This document shows, in pieces, positions 15,576-24,855 of a stretch of 64,000 bases of DNA; the first letter of the stretch is position 1, and the number at the start of each line of letters is the position of its first letter. The notes below the pieces were generated by a model. It was not told the origin of the DNA. It ran no database searches and saw only the letters and a list, made by a program, of their open reading frames with translations. A program made the position numbers and the translations under genes. The DNA comes from a virus, in the IMG/VR virus record IMGVR_UViG_3300046516_001541, positions 16,083 through 80,082 of that record; one strand, written 5' to 3'.

Positions 15576-17111
15576 ATGTTGGATTCCTGGGCACGGCCCT
15601 ATTTAGATCCGCGCAAACTAGGCGCGGTCATGGACGGCGTGACGGATGACACGCGCGCGGCAAATACCTGTCTGGCATATATCGGCACGACGCCAGCGGA
15701 AATCATGATCGACACGCCAATGAAATTGGCGACGCCACCCATATGGCCAAGCAATGTATATCTGCGATTCGTTGGTCAGGGAATGTTTGTCTATGACAAT
15801 CCCTTGACGATAAATGGAACCTGGCACGCTGGGCCTCAACAGATTTTCATGCCGACGAACGCAGCGGCCACCTTGTCTGGGCGTCCTCGTATCCCGGAGA
15901 TATACACTGAATGGTTCGGGGCACCAGCCAACGGGATTGACGATGATTCGGTCGCCACGCTGTTGGCATTTAATGCATCGTCCATGATGGGTTATATCCC
16001 GGTAAAGCTACTTCCGATTACCTATCGATGGGCTCAACAGATCCTGGGCGGCGGCACTCCTGCGGTCAACTTCTTTGGAGTCTCACTTCACGGAACATTG
16101 GGTACTATTGTGAACTGCGCGGGACTCGGTCCAGGCGTATCAGCGATCAAGTATCGAGGAGGTTCCGGCCGGACATGGTGCAGGATTCGAGTCACTGACA
16201 TCGAGTTTGAAGGAGACGCCGATACTATCGCGGTCGAATTCTCAGGGCAGGATGGAGCGAAAGCATTCAACTGTCGATTTGGCGTTTCGGCAGAAGGCGT
16301 TAGGTTCAGCAACATAGATACCGGGGCATTCACTGAGTACTCCACAGCGGAAGGTTGTCAATTTGACGACAGTTGCGTATTGCATATGAACTATGTCCGG
16401 ACCAACGGGAATGACTCCTTCCACGGCTCCGGAATGGGACGGCGCTGCACCTCGAACCGTTCGGCTGGAAAGGTTGTGACCCACATCGGCCCTGGATGCA
16501 AAATCTACAACTCGCCAGTAGACGTCCAAGTGTGGGCAACAGGAGCAGTCACACTAATCCAGAACGACAGCACGTTACCCACATCTACCCACGGCCTTGT
16601 CACCTATGAAACATCGGATCCAAACGTGCTGACGCTGGGAGCAGGCAACGCAATTGACTTCGTGGGCGATGTCATGGGTACAGGCATAGCAACCGCGGGA
16701 ACCCTCACTCGAATGGATGCGGCGATCATCAACGCCGACAGCAGCGTGACCGCCATGGGTGCCCGTAAATCATACAAAGCCGCACTGACGACCGGCGCAA
16801 ACGTATTGCCTTCTTCCTTCGCCGGCAAGCATCGAGATATTGCCATTCAAATCGAAATGTCGAACTACGACTATCGATACACCCTGTCCGTAGATCCGAA
16901 CGGATACGGCGGCGCGGGGAAAGTCACGATTCTGTCCACTGATTTGAGTATCAACAACGCTGGCTATGGAGCCCCGGTTCTGTCAGTAGATGCCGCGGGA
17001 CATCTCGTACTCACTAACGCGAATTGGCCGGCGACCGGCCTCCAATGCGTCTACAGCGAACGAGAAAACTCAGGCGGAGCGTTCCAAGAGCAACACGAAC
17101 AGACGATATGA
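15576..17111 (+). CDS. Tailspike-like protein with pectate-lyase-type N-terminus
   Basis: The 511-residue protein begins near LDPRKLGAVMDGVTDDTRAAN, the usual opening of pectate-lyase-3/right-handed beta-helix tailspikes (GA-x-GDGVTDDT-type). The rest is beta-rich without further motifs. These proteins bind and often degrade surface polysaccharide. The ATG is four bases after the preceding fibre gene's stop, so the two are cotranscribed. Catalytic residues cannot be assigned by eye. Confidence 0.75.
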   Translation: MLDSWARPYLDPRKLGAVMDGVTDDTRAANTCLAYIGTTPAEIMIDTPMKLATPPIWPSNVYLRFVGQGMFVYDNPLTINGTWHAGPQQIFMPTNAAATLSGRPRIPEIYTEWFGAPANGIDDDSVATLLAFNASSMMGYIPVKLLPITYRWAQQILGGGTPAVNFFGVSLHGTLGTIVNCAGLGPGVSAIKYRGGSGRTWCRIRVTDIEFEGDADTIAVEFSGQDGAKAFNCRFGVSAEGVRFSNIDTGAFTEYSTAEGCQFDDSCVLHMNYVRTNGNDSFHGSGMGRRCTSNRSAGKVVTHIGPGCKIYNSPVDVQVWATGAVTLIQNDSTLPTSTHGLVTYETSDPNVLTLGAGNAIDFVGDVMGTGIATAGTLTRMDAAIINADSSVTAMGARKSYKAALTTGANVLPSSFAGKHRDIAIQIEMSNYDYRYTLSVDPNGYGGAGKVTILSTDLSINNAGYGAPVLSVDAAGHLVLTNANWPATGLQCVYSERENSGGAFQEQHEQTI

Positions 17112-17140
17112 CTCTCGCGCAAAAATGATCAAGCCTCAGT

Positions 17141-17146
17141 CGTGAC
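17141..17146 (+). promoter_or_regulatory. CGTGAC element, 14 nt before 17161 ATG
   Basis: Part of GTCGTGACA, identical to the portal copy. Fourteen nt separate it from the ATG at 17161. An out-of-frame ATG at 17153 lies in the gap and reads six codons to a stop. Confidence 0.45.
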
Positions 17147-17160
17147 AGGATCATGGCGCA

Positions 17161-18294
17161 ATGGCTCTCCTGATCGACCTGTCCGCCATTCCCGCTCATC
17201 AGACTGATGAGACGCTGGAGTTTCTGCACAAGGCCATTTCGAGCGACGGCGATGCCATCTGGGACGCGCATCCCGATCCGGCCGTCCGCAAGCTGATTGA
17301 GCTGTTCACGCAGCGCGGGCTACTGCGTTTGGACGGAGTCCAAAAAGAGGTCGAGACATGGTCGCGCGGCGCGCGCACGAGCCCCGGCATCCGACCGCCG
17401 CGGCCCGCTGGCGCGATGGAGCGCTGGGGGCCCGATGAATTGAAGCTGGTCCGGATCTACCTCGAGCGGTTGCCGCCTGCCCAGTGGACGCTCAACGATC
17501 ACATGATGATGGTCGACTACGTCGTACAGCGGTATTTGCCTTCTGAGGAGTTGAAGTCAGAAGCCGACTGGCTGGCCACACGATCGACGCTGATGGGACG
17601 TGTTCAGGCCAATCTGGACCTGAAACTCAAGCAGGCCGAGAAGGTGGCCGCAGTCCTCCCGGTGACAGTGCCCGCAGCCTTAGAACAATTCCAAATGTCG
17701 CCAGCGCAGCGGCAGACGATCGAGTATGCCTCGGCTCATGCCGCCGAAAATGTGAGGCAATTCAAGGAGGATACGCGCCACGCTTTACGTGCAGTCGTGG
17801 TTCGGCGCGCGCACGAACGCGCGCTTGGCACGGAGCGCGGCTCGCTGCAGACCGAGCTCGTGGACCAGTTCGCGACGCTGAACCGGGACTGGCGGCGCAT
17901 CGCCGTGACGGAAGCCGGCGAGGCGCTGAACCAGGGTCATATCGCCAGCCTGCCGCCAGGCTCCCAGGTGAAGCGCGTCGAACAGTATCGCGGCGCCTGC
18001 CCGTTCTGCCGATCGATCGACGGCGTGATCGCGACCGTCGTCGCGCCGGACGCGCCGGACAAAGACGGCAATACGCAAATCTGGGTGGGAAAAGACAACG
18101 TCGGGCGGTCCGCCGCGCCTCGCAAGCGCGTCGGCGATGCGCTCGTGCCACGCACGGCGGATGAAATGTGGTGGCTACCAGCGGGGCTCGCACATCCGCA
18201 TTGCCGCGGGCGCTGGATCAACACGATTCAGATGAAGGAAGGCGACGACCCAGACTTTCACAAATGGCTCGTGGCCACACTGGCACCGAAGTAG
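17161..18294 (+). CDS. Head morphogenesis protein, SPP1 gp7 / Mu F-like
   Basis: The 377-residue protein is helical for its first 270 residues and ends with the MuF signature: CPFCRSIDG, then AHPHCRGRW near residue 350. In SPP1 and Mu this family is present in a few copies inside the head and is needed for head assembly or DNA ejection. The ATG at 17161 follows a CGTGAC element by 14 nt. The next gene starts 9 bases after the stop with a GGAG site. Confidence 0.9.
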   Translation: MALLIDLSAIPAHQTDETLEFLHKAISSDGDAIWDAHPDPAVRKLIELFTQRGLLRLDGVQKEVETWSRGARTSPGIRPPRPAGAMERWGPDELKLVRIYLERLPPAQWTLNDHMMMVDYVVQRYLPSEELKSEADWLATRSTLMGRVQANLDLKLKQAEKVAAVLPVTVPAALEQFQMSPAQRQTIEYASAHAAENVRQFKEDTRHALRAVVVRRAHERALGTERGSLQTELVDQFATLNRDWRRIAVTEAGEALNQGHIASLPPGSQVKRVEQYRGACPFCRSIDGVIATVVAPDAPDKDGNTQIWVGKDNVGRSAAPRKRVGDALVPRTADEMWWLPAGLAHPHCRGRWINTIQMKEGDDPDFHKWLVATLAPK

Positions 18295-18303
18295 GAGACG
18301 ATC

Positions 18304-19143
18304 ATGCCGCTGCTCGAAGGTTCCAGCGACGAAGTTATCAGCCACAACATCAAAGAGATGATGGATGCGGGACACCCGCAGGATCAGGCGATCGCCGCCG
18401 CATACCGAAAAGCAGGTCGTTCGAAGAAGGATCATGGGACTATGAAAAAATGCACTTTGTTCGTGAAATCGATGCTGGAAGCTCGCATCGAGGAACCTAG
18501 CGTCGCGGTCGCCATCGCGCGCGCCGAACTGGAAAAGGCGAATGAGGAAAGCAACAACGCGATCATGTTTGCCAACTCCGGCGTCAATGTGGCTGGCCAA
18601 AACAATAGCCAGGGACGCACAGACCGAAAACCTACGGCGGCAGAAAAGGCAGCCGGCGACTACGATAAGCGCAAAGTCGCCTGGCAGGGACTGACGATTG
18701 CCATCGAGAACGAAGCGGGCAGTACGCGCAGCGGCACCAATCGCGACGGCGAAACGTGGTCGCAGAAAATGCCGTATGCCTATGGTGAGATTCAGCAGAC
18801 CGAGGGCACGGATGGCGATCCGGTCGACTGTTTCCTGGGACCTGACGAAGATGCGCAATTCGCCTACGTGGTGCATGCGCGCAAGGTCAATCGCTGGGAT
18901 GAATTCGACGAAGACAAAGTCATGTTGAATTTCCCGACCGAAGAGTCGGCGGCGGCAGCGTTCCTCGAATGCTACAGCGACCCGCGCTTTCTGGGCCCGA
19001 TCACGGCGATGCCGGTCATCGAGTTTGTGCAGAAGGTTTCGAACACGAATGGTCGACCGACGATGATCAAGGCCATCGTTGCTAATAGCGCTGGGTTATT
19101 GGATGGCTTGCCACCCGTCTTTTTTTTTGCAAAGCGCACGTGA
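18304..19143 (+). CDS. Pyrophosphatase-fold (phage InPase-type) protein
   Basis: The 279-residue protein begins with a short helical domain ([16 protein letters not shown]) found at the front of many phage proteins. From about residue 125 to 250 it carries the inorganic-pyrophosphatase-like domain of phage polyvalent proteins: [45 protein letters not shown] run of nine T (19120-19128) lies near the end. A -1 slip there would carry translation into the 19140 gene. Whether it is an active enzyme is unknown. Confidence 0.8.
   Translation: MPLLEGSSDEVISHNIKEMMDAGHPQDQAIAAAYRKAGRSKKDHGTMKKCTLFVKSMLEARIEEPSVAVAIARAELEKANEESNNAIMFANSGVNVAGQNNSQGRTDRKPTAAEKAAGDYDKRKVAWQGLTIAIENEAGSTRSGTNRDGETWSQKMPYAYGEIQQTEGTDGDPVDCFLGPDEDAQFAYVVHARKVNRWDEFDEDKVMLNFPTEESAAAAFLECYSDPRFLGPITAMPVIEFVQKVSNTNGRPTMIKAIVANSAGLLDGLPPVFFFAKRT
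19120..19128 (+). other. T9 homopolymer, possible -1 frameshift or indel site
   Basis: In frame, the tract reads GTC TTT TTT TTT GCA and the gene stops 15 nt later. One base back, the frame runs straight into the next gene as [11 protein letters not shown]. Either programmed slippage or a one-base sequencing/assembly error in the homopolymer would fuse the two. Confidence 0.45.
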
Positions 19144-19481
19144 AGGGCTACACCCGGAAAAACGGAACTTACGTTCCGCCACATAACGACAATCGGAATG
19201 CCGCTATATCGACTAGTTCTGTCGAAAACATCGGGCGCTCTTTGATGCAGGCTGGCCATGATACGGCTGCACGCAAAAAACATATTGCCGATTTGTTATC
19301 CCATCATCCTGATGGATATAAAACCGGGAAATGGGTTAAAGAGACTATCGCTGGCGATATATTTTGGACTAACGGAAAGAAATATATAACTAGCGGCCAA
19401 CTGTTAGAAGAAGTTGGCACTGCACTTGTCGGTTCTGGCGCGATAAGTCATTCAGCTTACTATGGCGAGAGCATCGAATGA
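19140..19481 (+). CDS. Small [11 protein letters not shown]-type phage protein
   Basis: Starts at GTG 19140, overlapping the previous stop as GTGA. It begins [15 protein letters not shown], a motif common at the end or start of phage head-region proteins, and continues with a charged helical part. It is more AT-rich than its neighbours, hinting at separate ancestry. It may be translated alone or as a -1 frameshift extension of the 18304 gene through the T9 tract. Confidence 0.65.
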   Translation: MKGYTRKNGTYVPPHNDNRNAAISTSSVENIGRSLMQAGHDTAARKKHIADLLSHHPDGYKTGKWVKETIAGDIFWTNGKKYITSGQLLEEVGTALVGSGAISHSAYYGESIE

Positions 19482-22400
19482 GCGAAAAAGCCGTTCTATT
19501 CGCGATGCCGACCCACGTCAAAGGGTCGGTCGACAAGCATGGGCACGTCCGCGCTGGCCACATGTCCACGCGGCACAAGAAGATCGAGACGGCTCCCCCA
19601 GCGGAGCGCGTCGAGTCGACGCTGGATAAATTCATCGTCTCGCACGGCGGCGCGGAGCATTTGCGCAAGACTCTGGACGAGATGACGGCGGAACAGCGCG
19701 CGAAACTCATCGATGCGATGGCCTACGTCGGCGGCATCGAACATTCGGCAGTGCTCGACAAGCTCAGTATGCGCAAACCCGCAGCCGAGGACCGCCAAAA
19801 GCTCGTCGATCGCCTGGGCCGCGGCGTGGCCGGCGGTTTCATCGACGAGCAGGACAGCGGCGTCGTGCTCGAGACGTATGACAAGGAGGGTTCCCAGGTT
19901 GCGCTCAATACGCTGCGCGGCATTCTCAAACAGAAGAAGGAAGCCGCGACCCAAGCGCTCCCCGCCGAACCCGTTACCGCAACAGTGGCCGCGGCGGAAG
20001 CGCCTGGGACATCAGAGGACGATCAGACCGCAGATGAAACAGTCGCACCAGCATCAATTCCAGTATTGAATCGCCTGAGAGACGATCCGGATTTGCGCGG
20101 CGGACTCGCGGGCATGAAGAATGAGACCGGCTGGGCCCAAGTCGGCGGCAAACTCATGCGCGATGCGGCGACGGATGCCGTCACGGGACGCACGATGTGG
20201 ATCCCCAATGCCGAATGGTGGCCGGGGCGACCGAAGGGGCTCAAAGAGCACGAGGTGCACGCGGCGGTTGATAAGGCGCTTGCGGGGCAGAAGCTCAAAA
20301 AGCGCGAACTGGCCATGGTCACTTTCATGGCGCAGGTCCACGACGAGCGCCTGGCGATGGAGGCCACGCATGCCGAACTGAAGGAAGCCGTCTCGGATCT
20401 GGCCGAGCAACCGGCGCAGGCAGTTGACATAACAATTCTGACCAGTCGCGCGGGCGACCACGATCCGGATGCAACTGCGGCAGTGCTGGATTCCTGGGAC
20501 GATGACAAACCGGAAACCATTACTCGTATTCGAGGCGAACTTGAGAGGATAATCGGGAATGGACAAAAAACCCTCAACGTTGAAGCCGACAGTGGTGGAA
20601 AACCTGCGAAAGTTGAACCTACATCGCCGGGTGCGCTCGACCTCTTCGGCCAAGACACGACCGCCGAACAAGCGCTAGCCGACGAGACTCGGCGCCGCGA
20701 CGAAGCGCGATCGCCGAATAAGGACGTTCCGCTCGAGACGGGCGATCCCGGTGATTTGTTCAGTCAGGCGCGTCGTCAGGTAGACATTGGCGACGCCGCT
20801 GCCGGTCCACAGGAAGGCGCAACCAAAACCGAGAACGGGATCGATTACGTGTTGCGTGATGGCCGCTGGCATCGCGTGGCCGGCGCCGCAGATGAAGCCG
20901 AACCGCCGCCGCCAGAACCATCCGCGCAGGCGGCAGTCCTGACGCCATCCGATGGCGACGATCTGGATCCTAACAGTCCAAACTATCGATATCGGGACAC
21001 CGGCTATGTCGGCGGCAGCCGCAAGGAACTGGCATCTCAGATGATTCGGCGCGCGGCCCGCACGGGGCAGCATGTCAGCGCGACTGATATCGACTGGGAT
21101 GAAATCGAAAAGAATCCGCGCGAGGCAGCCGAACTCATCACGAAGAAGAACATTTTCGGCGATATCGATTGGACCGCGATGAGCCAAACCGAGATGGCGC
21201 CAGGGGCAGGCTTCATACTGCAGAAGGTTTACGCCAGCGTTGCGCCGGATCCGAAGGAAGATACCGCACTCGGCCGGCGCGATTATGCGGTGGGGATCGA
21301 CTCCCTGCGCAAGCGCCTCGAGGCGTGCAAGTCGGTCGACGAGGTCGCGAAGACGCTTGACGAAATTCAGGATGAGCGCGACGGCATCATTCTGACATCA
21401 GAGGAAGAGGCAACGTATCTTGCCTATCGAGCCGCAGCCAAGGAGGAACAGGAGAAGGTTCGCGCGGTCGATGCGGCAGCGGATGCGCTTTATCAGACAT
21501 ATATGACCGCACAGACATCAGCTTCGAGGTTGAAGTTTGACGTCGAGAAGCGTGTCATTCGGAAATGGAAGGTCTCGCCGGAAATGCAACAGCAGGCTGA
21601 CGATGCCAAGGCTGAGGCAGCGGCGAAGATGGATACTTGGCGCAAGTATCGAGATGAGCAGGGAATGCAGGCGATCACGCATCAAACAAAAGAAAACGGG
21701 AGCATTTCATCTCGCTTTGAGTATCCCTACAAAAACAAACTGCATGATCTGCACGCGCGAATTGGCGCTCTACGCACGGCGACACAGGAACGCAACCGCG
21801 TAGAGAATCCGCTGACGCGAGCATGGAATGCGCTGGGCGACTCATTTAATGCGGTCGTCGACTATCGCCGGCACAAAGGATCCGAGGCGTTCGCGCGGCA
21901 TCTGGCCACGGCGAAGGCTGGTCGCGTCAAAGATTGGGCGTGGGCGGAAAAGAAAGCAGGGGGCGAGCCGCGCAAGGCCTCCAAGCGCTCTACCTCATTC
22001 CAACTTCGAGTTGCGGATAACTTCGAGCGTGAGGGTGGCCGAGCCGTCGCGGTAGATTCGACGTCGTCCCTGAAAGAGCATTTCGGGCTACGCGAGGTGC
22101 AGTCCGGCAACTGGGTACTCGATGATCCAAACTCGGCAAAATTTCATGTTGAGCATTGCGCGAATGCGTTCGCTGACATGGCGGATATCCTGGGCATCCC
22201 AGATCAACAGGCGTCATTCAATGGACGTCTGGCGATGGCGTTCGGGGCCCGGGGCCGAGGGAAGGCAGGCGGTACAGTGGCTGCGGCCCATTACGAACCC
22301 GTTGAGCGCGTCATCAATCTCACGAAGATGGCCGGCGGCGGCAGCCTGGCGCATGAGTGGTTTCACTTCGTCGACAACATCGTCAAGGAGGCGACGACCG

Positions 22401-23101
22401 GTGTCGGCTCCAGCGTCGATGATTTTGCGACCGAGAATGCGGGCACGCTCGATGATCCGGATTTGAAAGCAGCTTTCGTCGGGCTGACTACGGCAATGAT
22501 GGAGGGCCCACACCGCCGAACAGTCACGATGCAGTACACCGAGACTGAAGAGAAAATGGCCCATCAGAATATGCAGGGTCACTACGCAGGCAGCATTCGA
22601 GACAAAATCCGCAGCGCTACTGGCGTGCAGAATGCGATTGATCAGGTGCAGGCCATGTACGCGCGCGGTGCATTCGGCAGCGTAGACAAGAAGAAGTCAC
22701 AGAACACCCGCGATACGTGGAAGAAAATCGCCGCTATCCACCATGCCGGCAATGCCCAACGGGAAATCCGGTACGAGGTCGGCGCGGGGGTATCCATGTT
22801 TGCGCTCGAAGCTGTGCAACTCGACCAAGGCGCCTCGGGCAAATACTGGTCACAGCCCAAGGAGATGGCCGCGCGCGCGTTCAGCAGCTTCATGCAGGAC
22901 AAACTCGAAGGGGCCCAGCGTCGGAATACCTATCTGGTTTCCATGGCGGATAACCAAGTCTATAAAGCCATGGGCGAACCTCATCGGCCTTTCCCGGAAG
23001 GAGAGGAACGCAGCAGGGTCAATGCCGCTTTCGAGAGGCTGTTCACAGTTTTGCGTGAGCGGGACGTTCTCGCCAAAGCGCTTGAGCTGCTCGCCGCCTA
23101 G
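19478..23101 (+). CDS. Large polyvalent protein with LPD1-type domain
   Basis: This 1207-residue protein begins [10 protein letters not shown] with THVKGSVDKHGHV. It has an Ala/Glu-rich helical N-terminal region, DLFGQ and DLFSQ segments about residues 385-430 typical of phage polyvalent proteins, and about residues 850-975 an LPD1-type domain: FGLREVQSGNWV, FNGRLAMAFGARG, HYEPVERVINLTK, then HEWFHFVDN (His959, Glu960, His963), a zincin-like HExxH. Such proteins travel in the capsid and are thought to enter the host with the DNA. The ATG overlaps the preceding stop. Confidence 0.8.
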   Translation: MSEKAVLFAMPTHVKGSVDKHGHVRAGHMSTRHKKIETAPPAERVESTLDKFIVSHGGAEHLRKTLDEMTAEQRAKLIDAMAYVGGIEHSAVLDKLSMRKPAAEDRQKLVDRLGRGVAGGFIDEQDSGVVLETYDKEGSQVALNTLRGILKQKKEAATQALPAEPVTATVAAAEAPGTSEDDQTADETVAPASIPVLNRLRDDPDLRGGLAGMKNETGWAQVGGKLMRDAATDAVTGRTMWIPNAEWWPGRPKGLKEHEVHAAVDKALAGQKLKKRELAMVTFMAQVHDERLAMEATHAELKEAVSDLAEQPAQAVDITILTSRAGDHDPDATAAVLDSWDDDKPETITRIRGELERIIGNGQKTLNVEADSGGKPAKVEPTSPGALDLFGQDTTAEQALADETRRRDEARSPNKDVPLETGDPGDLFSQARRQVDIGDAAAGPQEGATKTENGIDYVLRDGRWHRVAGAADEAEPPPPEPSAQAAVLTPSDGDDLDPNSPNYRYRDTGYVGGSRKELASQMIRRAARTGQHVSATDIDWDEIEKNPREAAELITKKNIFGDIDWTAMSQTEMAPGAGFILQKVYASVAPDPKEDTALGRRDYAVGIDSLRKRLEACKSVDEVAKTLDEIQDERDGIILTSEEEATYLAYRAAAKEEQEKVRAVDAAADALYQTYMTAQTSASRLKFDVEKRVIRKWKVSPEMQQQADDAKAEAAAKMDTWRKYRDEQGMQAITHQTKENGSISSRFEYPYKNKLHDLHARIGALRTATQERNRVENPLTRAWNALGDSFNAVVDYRRHKGSEAFARHLATAKAGRVKDWAWAEKKAGGEPRKASKRSTSFQLRVADNFEREGGRAVAVDSTSSLKEHFGLREVQSGNWVLDDPNSAKFHVEHCANAFADMADILGIPDQQASFNGRLAMAFGARGRGKAGGTVAAAHYEPVERVINLTKMAGGGSLAHEWFHFVDNIVKEATTGVGSSVDDFATENAGTLDDPDLKAAFVGLTTAMMEGPHRRTVTMQYTETEEKMAHQNMQGHYAGSIRDKIRSATGVQNAIDQVQAMYARGAFGSVDKKKSQNTRDTWKKIAAIHHAGNAQREIRYEVGAGVSMFALEAVQLDQGASGKYWSQPKEMAARAFSSFMQDKLEGAQRRNTYLVSMADNQVYKAMGEPHRPFPEGEERSRVNAAFERLFTVLRERDVLAKALELLAA

Positions 23102-23128
23102 ATACTCAAATTCGATTCACCCTCCTGG

Positions 23129-23155
23129 GGCCGTTGCTCTTTCCAATCAACGGCC
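23129..23155 (+). other. 8-bp inverted repeat, terminator-like, before protease gene
   Basis: GGCCGTTG and CAACGGCC pair perfectly around an 11-base loop. There is no T-run, so efficient factor-independent termination is doubtful. The left arm and loop contain TTGCTC, the -35 hexamer of the two operator-controlled promoters, followed 16 bp later by TATTCC. It might be an attenuator or a weak promoter. Confidence 0.35.
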
Positions 23156-23174
23156 TATTCCGATGTTTCGGTGT

Positions 23175-23180
23175 CGTGAC
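23175..23180 (+). promoter_or_regulatory. CGTGAC element, 15 nt before protease ATG
   Basis: In GTCGTGACGGTAGCCT; the ATG at 23196 follows after 15 nt. The stretch CGTGACGGTAGCCT is repeated almost exactly upstream of the baseplate gene at 37989. Confidence 0.4.
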
Positions 23181-23195
23181 GGTAGCCTGCTCAGC

Positions 23196-24095
23196 ATGGA
23201 CGGCGGCACTTTGCAGGCGGCGGGTAGCGATTTCATTTCGCTCTCGGGCATCTTTTGCAAGGCGATGCCGGCCGAAGAAGCCGGCGCGCGCATGTTGTAT
23301 CTCGAAGCCTCCAACGAGACGAAAGATCACCAGAATGAGCGAATCCTGCAGTCAGCGTTGGCCGACAGTAAGGATTTCTACCTGCGCCACGGCAATATCG
23401 ACATTTCGCATTTCACGATGATCGGGCTGAAACACAACATCCCGAATCATATGGAATACGAGATTGGCAAGCCGCGCGAGGTGGGCTTTCACACCGGCAA
23501 GACATTCGTCAAGGCCGAACTGTATCAGGGCGCCAACGGTGGCACGTCAGCCCAGGCGCGCAACGCGGATATGGTCTGGGACTCCCTGACCAAGCAGCGC
23601 CCGCCGATGTCGTGGTTCCCGTCTGTCGGCGGCGGCATTTTGGACCGCGGGCCGGCTATCGACCCTGAGACGAAAACCAAGGTCATGGTCGTGAAGAAAG
23701 TGCGATGGGTCAATATTGGCCTGGACCGCACTCCGGTCAACATGACGGTCCCAGAAGCGTCGCTGACGCCGATCGGGACGTTCATGAAAAGCCTAGGCGC
23801 GATCGGCACGTTCGCGAAGACGCTGACGGCCGGCTACGGTACGGATTCGGCGCAACTATCCGGGGGCGCCGCGTTGCGCAAGCAATCGCTCCTCGGCGCG
23901 CCGGTCAACTATTTTGATTTTCGTGATCGGCTCGCCAAACATTTGATAGCGGGCCGTGACCAGAATTTGGGCTCACATGAGTTGATCGACCATTCGATCA
24001 ATGTGCTGCAGCTCGATCCCGCCAGCGCCAATCAATGGGTTGGGCGGTTCATGCGTGATCTCAATACCAGTCTGACCAATCGGAGTTTGTCATGA
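23196..24095 (+). CDS. Head maturation protease-like protein
   Basis: From ATG 23196 the protein has 299 residues. LYLEASNETKDHQNERIL, DISHFTMIG and SWFPSVGGG resemble prohead serine proteases (S78/XkdF-like); His in DISH and Ser in WFPSVGG are the likely catalytic pair. Its place just before a scaffold-like gene and the capsid supports the call. The C-terminus contains a GYGTD-LSGGAA peptide also found at the capsid N-terminus. An ATG at 23163 in frame is possible, but the CGTGAC spacing favours 23196. Confidence 0.72.
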   Translation: MDGGTLQAAGSDFISLSGIFCKAMPAEEAGARMLYLEASNETKDHQNERILQSALADSKDFYLRHGNIDISHFTMIGLKHNIPNHMEYEIGKPREVGFHTGKTFVKAELYQGANGGTSAQARNADMVWDSLTKQRPPMSWFPSVGGGILDRGPAIDPETKTKVMVVKKVRWVNIGLDRTPVNMTVPEASLTPIGTFMKSLGAIGTFAKTLTAGYGTDSAQLSGGAALRKQSLLGAPVNYFDFRDRLAKHLIAGRDQNLGSHELIDHSINVLQLDPASANQWVGRFMRDLNTSLTNRSLS

Positions 24096-24793
24096 GCAAA
24101 GTAGCTGCCGCAGTGGCTTCCGCCCTGGCTGTTGTCGCCAGTCCTTTCGACACGTTGCTCGGGGAACTCGACACGATGGCGAAGGCATTTCCGCCGAAAA
24201 CTGACGCCGATGGCGATAAGGACGGCGACAAAAAGAAGTGCAAGCATGGCGTGGAGGGCTGCGAGAAGGAAGGCGATCACGAGCACGAAATGAAAAAGTC
24301 GTTCTCGATCACGCTGGCTGACGGCTCCGTGGTGGAAGTCGAAGATGGCGCCGCGATGCTGAAGGCGTTGTCGGATCGGTTCGATGCGTCCGAGGAAAAG
24401 GTGATTGGAACGCTGACATCCGCTGTCGCCATCATCGGCAGTCAGGGCGCGCTGGTGAAGTCGCTGAGTGAGCAGCTGGCGACCCATGAAACGACCATTG
24501 GCGCACAGGCCACGATGATCAAGTCGCTGCAGACGGACCTCGGCAAGCTCGCCTCGACCGGCGCGGGCCGCAAGGCTGTATTGACCGTGGCCGAACGCCG
24601 CACCGATACCGCGACAGCGGCGGTTGCAAAAAATGGCATGCCAGAAGGCGTGACGACCGAGCAGTTTTTCGCCAAGGCATTTGAGAAACAGGGCATGGGT
24701 AAGTTGACCGGCGCCGATATCTCGCTGGCCGAGACGTGCCTCAATAACGGTCACGCCATTCCCGACAATCTCGTCAGTCGCGTGCTGTCCTAA
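24092..24793 (+). CDS. Scaffold-like coiled-coil protein
   Basis: The 233-residue protein overlaps the protease stop as ATGA. It has an Ala/Val-rich start, a Lys/Asp-rich segment with CKHGVEGCEKEGDHEHE (possible metal site), a long helical part (residues about 85-175, VKSLSEQLATHETTI, MIKSLQTDLGKLAS) and a compact end. Size, helicity and place between protease and capsid fit a scaffolding protein. No sequence family recognised. Confidence 0.65.
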   Translation: MSKVAAAVASALAVVASPFDTLLGELDTMAKAFPPKTDADGDKDGDKKKCKHGVEGCEKEGDHEHEMKKSFSITLADGSVVEVEDGAAMLKALSDRFDASEEKVIGTLTSAVAIIGSQGALVKSLSEQLATHETTIGAQATMIKSLQTDLGKLASTGAGRKAVLTVAERRTDTATAAVAKNGMPEGVTTEQFFAKAFEKQGMGKLTGADISLAETCLNNGHAIPDNLVSRVLS

Positions 24794-24855
24794 CGGCGCG
24801 CGCCTCCTAACTTCAGCAGCAACGTCACACTCAAAAATCCCAGAGGAACACTGAA

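Noticed and set aside
19496-19954. Minus-strand frame of 152 codons in the polyvalent gene
   Set aside because: Antisense shadow of a strongly coding helical region; no start signal.
23134-23161. Promoter TTGCTC-16-TATTCC before the protease
   Set aside because: The -10 box is poor and the -35 lies inside a hairpin, so I list only the inverted repeat.
22743-23195. Long upstream extension of the protease frame
   Set aside because: It overlaps the end of the polyvalent protein gene, its codons read as low-complexity Ser/Arg/Pro, and a CGTGAC element favours ATG 23196.
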